DNA of 64,000 nt from contig NZ_CP088285.1 in NCBI RefSeq assembly GCF_011516645.4, positions 2,994,501 through 3,058,500 on the forward strand. The letters are read 5' to 3'. The first letter of the stretch is position 1; the number at the start of each line of letters is the position of its first letter. Source of the stretch: Bradyrhizobium septentrionale (GTDB taxonomy: Bacteria > Pseudomonadota > Alphaproteobacteria > Rhizobiales > Xanthobacteraceae). Shown in pieces: positions 56,692-64,000 of the stretch. Under the pieces are notes generated by a model. The model ran no database searches. It was given only the letters and a program-made list of their open reading frames with translations, and was not told the DNA's origin. The translations under genes and the position numbers were made by a program.

Positions 56692-56813
56692 CGTCGGCTC
56701 CTCCGGGCGCACAGCCGGGCCTTCCCAAGAAAGAAGGCCCCACAAGCCCCACGAGCGTCTCGCGGGGCTTTCAAACCTAGCGCGGCCGCTTGTGGCCAGC
56801 GAGCCCTGCCGGC

Positions 56814-57548
56814 TCATATCCCGAGCGTGCCGGCCTTTGCTGCCGCATAGCGCTCGGCCACGGCCTTCCAGTTCACCGTGTTCCACCACGCCTTGAGGTA
56901 ATCGGGCCGGCGGTTCTGATAGGTCAGATAATAAGCGTGCTCCCAGACATCGTTGCCGAGCAGCGCGCGCTTGCCGTCCATGATCGGGTTGTCCTGGTTC
57001 GGCCGCGTCTCGATCGCGAGCTTGCCGTCCCTGGTTACGGTGACGAACACCCAGCCGGAGCCGAACACGCGCCCGCCCGCGGCATTGAAATCGGTCTGGA
57101 ATTTCTCCATGCCGCCGAGGTCGCGGTCGATCGCGGCGAGCACTTCGCCGTCAGCCTTGCCGCCGTTCGGTCCCATGATCTGCCAGAACATCGTGTGGTT
57201 GGCGTGGCCGCCCATGTTGTTGCGGACACCGGTGCGGATCGCGTCCGGCACATTGCCTAGATTGGCGAGCACGTCGGTGAGCGGCTTCTCCGCGATCTGC
57301 GGATTGTCCTTGGCGAAATTGTTGAGGTTGGTGACGTAGGCCTGATGATGCCGGTCGTGGTGGATTTCCATCGTCTTGGCGTCGATATGCGGCTCCAGCG
57401 CATTGGTCGGGTAGGTCAGTGGATCGATCTTGAACGGCCCGCTGGGCGCTTGCGCCGCGGCCTGTGCGAACGCTGTGCGTGACGAGGCGGCGGCCGCGGC
57501 GATGCCGGTCGCTGCGATGATCAGATGGCGTCGGGACATCAAGGGCAT
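56814..57548 (-). CDS. Fe/Mn superoxide dismutase with Tat-type signal peptide
   Basis: This 244-residue enzyme dismutates superoxide. Metal ligands are His63 (MEIHHDRHHQAY), His118 (GGHANHTMFW), Asp200 and His204 (DVWEHAYYL). Unlike the usual cytoplasmic SodB, it has an N-terminal signal with a twin-arginine motif, MSRRHLIIAATGIAAAAASS, and likely cleavage near AFAQ, so it is predicted to be folded and exported to the periplasm with its metal. Residues normally used to tell Fe from Mn do not decide here. The ATG at 57548 has GGAGA upstream; one three codons later is possible. Confidence 0.93.
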   Translation of the reverse strand: MPLMSRRHLIIAATGIAAAAASSRTAFAQAAAQAPSGPFKIDPLTYPTNALEPHIDAKTMEIHHDRHHQAYVTNLNNFAKDNPQIAEKPLTDVLANLGNVPDAIRTGVRNNMGGHANHTMFWQIMGPNGGKADGEVLAAIDRDLGGMEKFQTDFNAAGGRVFGSGWVFVTVTRDGKLAIETRPNQDNPIMDGKRALLGNDVWEHAYYLTYQNRRPDYLKAWWNTVNWKAVAERYAAAKAGTLGI

Positions 57549-57682
57549 CGTGAATCTCCGTGCTGGGAAGGCGCCCCGATATTAGGCGTAAGTTGTGAAC
57601 GGGTTCCAGCAATGTCGGTCACAATGCCGGGTCAAAACCGCGCATTGTGATCAGCGGAGATTGATTTGCGTCCGACCTCCAC

Positions 57683-57720
57683 AAACTAAAAAGGGCGGCC
57701 ACCGGGCCGCCCTTTTCGTC
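57683..57720 (-). terminator. Rho-independent terminator of pnp
   Basis: The 12-bp perfect stem AAAAGGGCGGCC / GGCCGCCCTTTT (57689-57700 and 57705-57716) has a 4-base loop. In pnp sense it ends in CCCTTTTTAGTTTG, and the T-run on the other strand could stop leftover transcription from that side too. Confidence 0.9.
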
Positions 57721-57750
57721 ACAGTCGATTTGGTAACAATTTGCCTTGGC

Positions 57751-59907
<2,157 letters not shown>

Positions 59908-60186
59908 CTCGGTTTTCTTTCATGGTTTCACGAAAGCACGGCGCCCTGAAACACAAAGACCATGCCAAGACGGCGAGACACTGATGCGCTGTCGCGACCA
60001 GTATCCGGCGATCCTGCCATGGTCCGTGGATTTCGGATGGCGTCCATCCTTTCGGTCATCTGGGCATCTTGCCCGGTCCAGCGGCCGGATTGCTGCTGAA
60101 CGCTAGTGTGCATGGCGCGATTGCCATGCTGTTGCGCATGATCATCTTTCGACAATTCGAAAGCCCGAGTTCACGGACGATCATGC

Positions 60187-60217
60187 GAAAACGCGCGCGA
60201 ACCCCGCGCGCGTGCTT
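60187..60217 (-). terminator. Terminator-like hairpin after rpsO
   Basis: ACGCGCGCG / CGCGCGCGT (60191-60199 and 60205-60213) is a 9-bp stem. In rpsO sense it is followed by TTTTCGCATG. It sits between rpsO and pnp and may partly end or stabilise the rpsO message. Nothing else is seen in the rest of the gap to pnp. Confidence 0.7.
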
Positions 60218-60224
60218 CTCAAAA

Positions 60225-60494
60225 TCAACGACGGATGTTGTGCTTCTCAAGCAGCGCCTTGTAGCGCGCCTCGTCCTTGCGCTTGATGTAGTCGAGCAGG
60301 GAGCGACGCGTCGACACGAGCTTCAGGAGGCCGCGGCGTGAATGGTTGTCCTTCACATGGCTCTTGAAGTGCTCGGTGAGGTTATTGATGCGTTCCGACA
60401 GGATCGCGACCTGAACCTCGGGCGAGCCGGTGTCGCCGGCTTTGTTGGCATTCGTCTTGATGACTTCCGCTTTGCGTTCCGCGGTAATCGACAT
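60225..60494 (-). CDS. rpsO: 30S ribosomal protein S15
   Basis: This 89-residue protein binds 16S rRNA early in 30S assembly. The canonical features are all present: [47 protein letters not shown] and the C-terminal [14 protein letters not shown]. It lies two bases after the truB stop, in the conserved infB-rbfA-truB-rpsO-pnp order. Confidence 0.97.
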   Translation of the reverse strand: MSITAERKAEVIKTNANKAGDTGSPEVQVAILSERINNLTEHFKSHVKDNHSRRGLLKLVSTRRSLLDYIKRKDEARYKALLEKHNIRR

Positions 60495-60496
60495 CG

Positions 60497-61606
60497 TCAG
60501 TTACTTTCATTGTTGCGAGCCGGACTGGCGGTCAGTCCGTTCAGGTTGAACACGCGCTTGGGGATGAGTTCGCCATTGCCAATTTCGGCAAGCGCGAGAA
60601 GTCGGCCTGCCACCGTGACATAGACTGTGCCGCTAGTATTGGGCGCATCCCGTCCGCGCAACAAAACGGCCTGGCCCCTGTGGAGCCTTGCCGCATCAGC
60701 CCGTGTGACGGCCAGTGCCGGGATGTCGTCCAGCGCGGTCTCAACGGGCAAAAGCGCGTCGGCGAGGCTGCCCTCGCCAGACGCGGCTCTATTGCACAAA
60801 GCCTCCAACTGTTCCAGCGGAATCATGTCCGCTTCGGTAAACGGACCGACCAGGGTCCGCCGCAGTGCGCAGATATGGCCGAAACAGCCCAGAATCCGGC
60901 CCATATCGCGGGCCAGGGCCCGGACATAGGTTCCCTTGCCGCACTCGGCCTCGAACACGGACTGGCTGTTATCTCCATGTTCCACAAGGGTTAATTCGTG
61001 AATTTCGACCGGGCGGGGCTTCAGGTCCACGGTCTCGCCGTCGCGCGCCAGATCATAGGCGCGTTCGCCCTGCACCTTGATCGCCGAATATTGCGGCGGG
61101 ATCTGCTCGATCACCCCGGTGAAGCGCGGCAGCAATTGGCGGATCGAATCGGCGGTCGGCCGGCTCTCGCTGGTCCTGACGGCTCGTCCCTCGGTGTCGT
61201 CGGTGTCGCGTTCCTCGCCCCAGCACACCGTAAAACGGTACCGCTTGCGGCCGTCCATCACGAACGGCACGGTCTTGGTGGCCTCGCCGAGCGCGATCGG
61301 CAGCCCGCCGGAGGCGAGCGGGTCGAGCGTGCCGGCGTGGCCGGCGCGCTTGGCCTGGAACAGGCGCTTGAGCACGGCGACCGCCTGGGTCGAGGTCATG
61401 CCGATCGGCTTGTCGAGCACCACCCAGCCATGGACGTCGCGCTTGTCGCGGCGCGGCTGCTGGTTCTGCTTGCCCTGCTTCTGGCGCGGGTCGTTGTTGG
61501 TGCGGCGCGGCTCGTCGCTGCGCTGCCCGGCAAAACCATCCCGCTCAGCGTCGCGCGCGTCGGAATCCTTCGCGTCGGCAACGCTGTTGGTCGTCATCAC
61601 AGTCAT
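60497..61606 (-). CDS. truB: tRNA pseudouridine(55) synthase
   Basis: TruB makes pseudouridine 55 in tRNA. The catalytic Asp is in [14 protein letters not shown] (about residue 95), and other motifs are [26 protein letters not shown] and [12 protein letters not shown]. The first 55 residues are an unusual low-complexity Arg/Gln/Asp-rich tail. The ATG at 61606 shares a base with the rbfA stop (TGATG) and gives 369 residues; a GTG just before and an ATG three codons later are alternatives. Confidence 0.95.
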   Translation of the reverse strand: MTVMTTNSVADAKDSDARDAERDGFAGQRSDEPRRTNNDPRQKQGKQNQQPRRDKRDVHGWVVLDKPIGMTSTQAVAVLKRLFQAKRAGHAGTLDPLASGGLPIALGEATKTVPFVMDGRKRYRFTVCWGEERDTDDTEGRAVRTSESRPTADSIRQLLPRFTGVIEQIPPQYSAIKVQGERAYDLARDGETVDLKPRPVEIHELTLVEHGDNSQSVFEAECGKGTYVRALARDMGRILGCFGHICALRRTLVGPFTEADMIPLEQLEALCNRAASGEGSLADALLPVETALDDIPALAVTRADAARLHRGQAVLLRGRDAPNTSGTVYVTVAGRLLALAEIGNGELIPKRVFNLNGLTASPARNNESN

Positions 61607-62016
61607 CACTCGTCGTCCGAATCGGGTGCAAGGTCTCGCTGCACCGCAGGTGTTCGCAATAGTTTCTCGATGCGTTCCGCCTCGTCGAACCGCTCATCGA
61701 CGCGGAAGCGAATGTCGGGTGCAAATTTCAGGTTGACGCGATGCGCGATCTCACCGCGCAGGAACTTCTTGTTGCGCTCGAGCGCGGCGATCACCGTGTC
61801 GGTGTCGCGGCCGCCGAGCGGCATCACGTAGACCGTCGCGAGCTTCAGATCCGGCGACATACGCACCTCGGGAACGGTGATGATGTGGCCTTCGAGATCG
61901 GGATCGTGAACCTCACCCTGCGACAGAATCTCGGCAACCGCATGGCGAACCGTTTCGCCGACGCGCAGTTGACGTTGTGAGCCGCCGGGGCTGGAACTTT
62001 TCTTTTGACGGGGCAT
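61606..62016 (-). CDS. rbfA: Ribosome-binding factor A
   Basis: RbfA helps mature the 5' end of 16S rRNA and is needed for cold growth. The 136-residue KH-fold protein has the typical [34 protein letters not shown] and [21 protein letters not shown]. The charged tail ends in DSDDE. It sits between infB and truB, with a coupled stop-start to truB. Confidence 0.95.
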   Translation of the reverse strand: MPRQKKSSSPGGSQRQLRVGETVRHAVAEILSQGEVHDPDLEGHIITVPEVRMSPDLKLATVYVMPLGGRDTDTVIAALERNKKFLRGEIAHRVNLKFAPDIRFRVDERFDEAERIEKLLRTPAVQRDLAPDSDDE

Positions 62017-62101
62017 GACCTTCTTCCAAAACCGTCGCGCCCGCAGGCCGAGGCCGCGGGCATCAATGTCCTAGCTTTGCTTTCAATCAGACAATGCGCG
62101 G

Positions 62102-62125
62102 GTGGCCGGACTAAAGTCCGGCCAC
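62102..62125. other. 10-bp hairpin between infB and rbfA
   Basis: GTGGCCGGAC-TAAA-GTCCGGCCAC is a perfect hairpin with a tetraloop in the 174-base infB-rbfA gap. No T-run follows in infB sense, so it is more likely an mRNA processing or stability element than a terminator. Confidence 0.5.
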
Positions 62126-62190
62126 GTCGTCGCATTTTCAGTTAAATGGACCCAACGCTTATTTAGATCTGCGCTTCGTAAGATTTGGAC

Positions 62191-64000
62191 TTACAGAGAG
62201 CGCTGGATCGTCTCGACGCGGTAACACTCGATCACGTCGCCGACACGCATGTCGCCGTAGTTCTCGAACGCCATGCCACATTCCTGGCCGGCGACCACTT
62301 CCTTCACTTCGTCCTTGAAGCGCTTCAGCGTCGACAGTTTGCCTTCGTGCACCACGACGTTGTCGCGGATCAGGCGAACATTGGCGCCGCGTTCCACGGT
62401 GCCGTCGGTGACGCGGCAACCCGCGACCTTGCCGACCTTGGAAATGTTGAACACTTCCAGGATCTGCGCGTTGCCCAGCATGGTTTCGCGCAGCGTGGGC
62501 GCGAGCAGGCCGGACATCGCCTTTTTGATGTCATCCACGAGGTCGTAGATGATGTTGTAGTAGCGGATCTCGATGCCGTTGCGCTTGGCCGCGGCCGCCG
62601 CTTCCTTGTTGGCGCGGACCGAGAAGCCGATGATCGCGGCGTTGAAGCCCTCCGCCAGCGTGACGTCGGACTCCGAGATGCCGCCGACGCCGGCATGCAG
62701 GATGCGGGCGGCGACTTCGTCGGTGCCGAGCTTTTCCAGCGAGCCCAGGATCGCTTCCAGCGAACCCTGCACGTCGGCCTTGACGATCAGCGGGAACTCC
62801 TTGCGGCCCGCGGTCTTGAGCTGCGACATCATCTGCTCGAGCGAGCCGCGCATGCCGGAGATCGAGGCCGCCGCGTTCTCGCGCTTCTGGTGCGCGCGGT
62901 AGCTCGTGACCTGGCGGGCGCGGGCTTCGTTCTCGACAACGGCGAGACGGTCGCCGGCTTCCGGCGGGCCGTTGAAGCCGAGCACCTCGACCGGCACGGA
63001 CGGACCGGCCTCGTCGAGATTCTCGCCCTGGTCGGAGATCAGTGCGCGGACGCGGCCCATTTCGGCGCCGGCCACGATGATGTCGCCGATGCGCAGCGTG
63101 CCGCGTTGCACCAGCACGGTTGCGACCGGACCGCGGCCGCGATCGAGCTTGGCCTCGATCACCGTGCCTTCCGCCGGACGCTCCGAATTGGTCTTCAGGT
63201 CGAGGATTTCGGCCTGCAGCGCGATCATCTCGAGCAGCCGGTCGAGATTGGTCTTGTTCTTGGCCGAGACCTCGACGTCGACGACGTCGCCGCCGAGCGA
63301 TTCGACCTGCACTTCATATTGCAGCAACTCGGTGCGGACGCGCTCGGGCCGTGCATCGGGCTTGTCGATCTTGTTGATCGCCACGATCATCGGCACCTTG
63401 GCCGCCTTGGCGTGGTTGATCGCCTCGATCGTCTGCGGCATCACGCCGTCGTCGGCGGCGACCACCAGCACCACGATGTCGGTGACCTTGGCGCCGCGCG
63501 CGCGCATCGCGGTGAACGCGGCGTGGCCGGGCGTGTCGATGAAGGTGATCTTCTTGCCGCTTTCCGGCGAAGTCACCTGATAGGCGCCGATATGCTGGGT
63601 GATGCCGCCGGCTTCGCCGGACACCACGTTGGCGTGGCGCAGCGCGTCGAGCAGCGAGGTCTTGCCGTGGTCGACGTGGCCCATGACCGTGACCACGGGC
63701 GAACGCGGCTCGGTGTCGCTGGAATCGTCGACAACGTCGAACAGGCCTTCCTCGACGTCGGAGGCAGCGACGCGCTTGACGCTGTGGCCGAGCTCCTCGG
63801 CAATCAGCTGCGCGGTGTCGGCATCGATCACGTCGGTGATCTTGTGCATCGCGCCCTGCTTCATCAGCATGCGGATGACGTCGACTGCGCGCTCCGACAT
63901 CCGGTTGGCGAGTTCCTGAATCGCGATGGCTTCCGGGATAATGACTTCGCGGATCAGCTTTTCCTTCGGCTCGTTGGACGCGTGCCCCTTCAGACGCTGG
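62191..64000 (-). CDS. infB: Translation initiation factor IF-2 (partial, N-terminus off the right edge)
   Basis: IF-2 is the GTPase that places initiator tRNA on the ribosome. The last 602 residues are present, and the frame is open to the right edge, so the N-terminal part is missing. GTPase motifs are [11 protein letters not shown] (G1), [16 protein letters not shown] (G3) and NKIDKP (G4). The C-terminal domains are intact and the protein ends RVETIQRSL. An ATG at 63898-63900 is internal. It leads the infB-rbfA-truB-rpsO-pnp cluster. Confidence 0.97.
   Translation of the reverse strand, partial: QRLKGHASNEPKEKLIREVIIPEAIAIQELANRMSERAVDVIRMLMKQGAMHKITDVIDADTAQLIAEELGHSVKRVAASDVEEGLFDVVDDSSDTEPRSPVVTVMGHVDHGKTSLLDALRHANVVSGEAGGITQHIGAYQVTSPESGKKITFIDTPGHAAFTAMRARGAKVTDIVVLVVAADDGVMPQTIEAINHAKAAKVPMIVAINKIDKPDARPERVRTELLQYEVQVESLGGDVVDVEVSAKNKTNLDRLLEMIALQAEILDLKTNSERPAEGTVIEAKLDRGRGPVATVLVQRGTLRIGDIIVAGAEMGRVRALISDQGENLDEAGPSVPVEVLGFNGPPEAGDRLAVVENEARARQVTSYRAHQKRENAAASISGMRGSLEQMMSQLKTAGRKEFPLIVKADVQGSLEAILGSLEKLGTDEVAARILHAGVGGISESDVTLAEGFNAAIIGFSVRANKEAAAAAKRNGIEIRYYNIIYDLVDDIKKAMSGLLAPTLRETMLGNAQILEVFNISKVGKVAGCRVTDGTVERGANVRLIRDNVVVHEGKLSTLKRFKDEVKEVVAGQECGMAFENYGDMRVGDVIECYRVETIQRSL

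Overview
The window is about 64 kb of GC-rich chromosome from an alphaproteobacterium, almost certainly Bradyrhizobium or a close relative in the Nitrobacteraceae. The main evidence is an Irr regulator with the B. japonicum-type heme motif (Cys29-Pro30 and His117-119), an FYDLN-acid protein, the gene order trpF-trpB-trpA-accD-folC, alphaproteobacterial-type AddAB, a DivL homologue, and several families of short palindromic intergenic repeats. Nearly everything is core housekeeping. There is no phage, plasmid, insertion sequence, CRISPR array or rRNA operon.

Layout. 1-4.0 kb: ugpB-ugpA-ugpE-ugpC glycerol-3-phosphate importer on the minus strand. 4.2-7.7 kb: CaiB-type CoA-transferase, the divergent ohr/ohrR peroxide pair, a GIY-YIG protein, tRNA-Ala(GGC) and an FYDLN protein. 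7.8-14.5 kb (plus strand): aroA-cmk, rpsA with a long structured leader, sppA, ihfB, lapA. 14.6-19.7 kb: trpF-trpB-trpA, accD, folC. 19.8-27.8 kb: a metallophosphoesterase, trxA, and addB-addA. 27.9-30.8 kb: an accessory-looking block of a LysR regulator, a bile-acid-symporter-like transporter and a DUF2891 gene. 30.9-36.1 kb: divL, a tsaE-phosphotransferase fusion, a PilZ gene and a MurU-like nucleotidyltransferase. 36.5-40.8 kb: ubiE-ubiB and coaBC-dut. 40.9-50.4 kb: mutM, a gamma-glutamyltransferase-like gene, a degenerate trypsin-like protein, a MoeB-like enzyme, an aldo/keto reductase with divergent LysR, a D-2-hydroxyacid dehydrogenase and an SH3 protein. 50.6-54.4 kb: irr divergent from fabA-fabB-fabV. 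54.6-57.5 kb: GST, a secreted unknown protein, a GNAT acetyltransferase and a Tat-signal superoxide dismutase. 57.7-64 kb: infB-rbfA-truB-rpsO-pnp on the minus strand, with infB running off the end.

The most interesting observation is that coaBC (coenzyme A synthesis) carries an in-frame N-terminal FitA-like ribbon-helix-helix DNA-binding domain. About 70 bp upstream of it lies a 17-bp palindrome containing the FitA-type half-site TGCTATCA. Together these suggest a DNA-binding, possibly self-regulating CoA-synthesis enzyme. Second, the large PAS kinase-like protein is a DivL-type pseudokinase with Tyr in place of the H-box His, and its upstream region holds five GANTC (CcrM) sites within 115 bp. 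Third, the intergenic repeats are modular: one is nested inside another, and a hairpin with a conserved TCAAG loop recurs with different stems.

All identifications come from reading the translated sequence and remembered family motifs; no database search was run.
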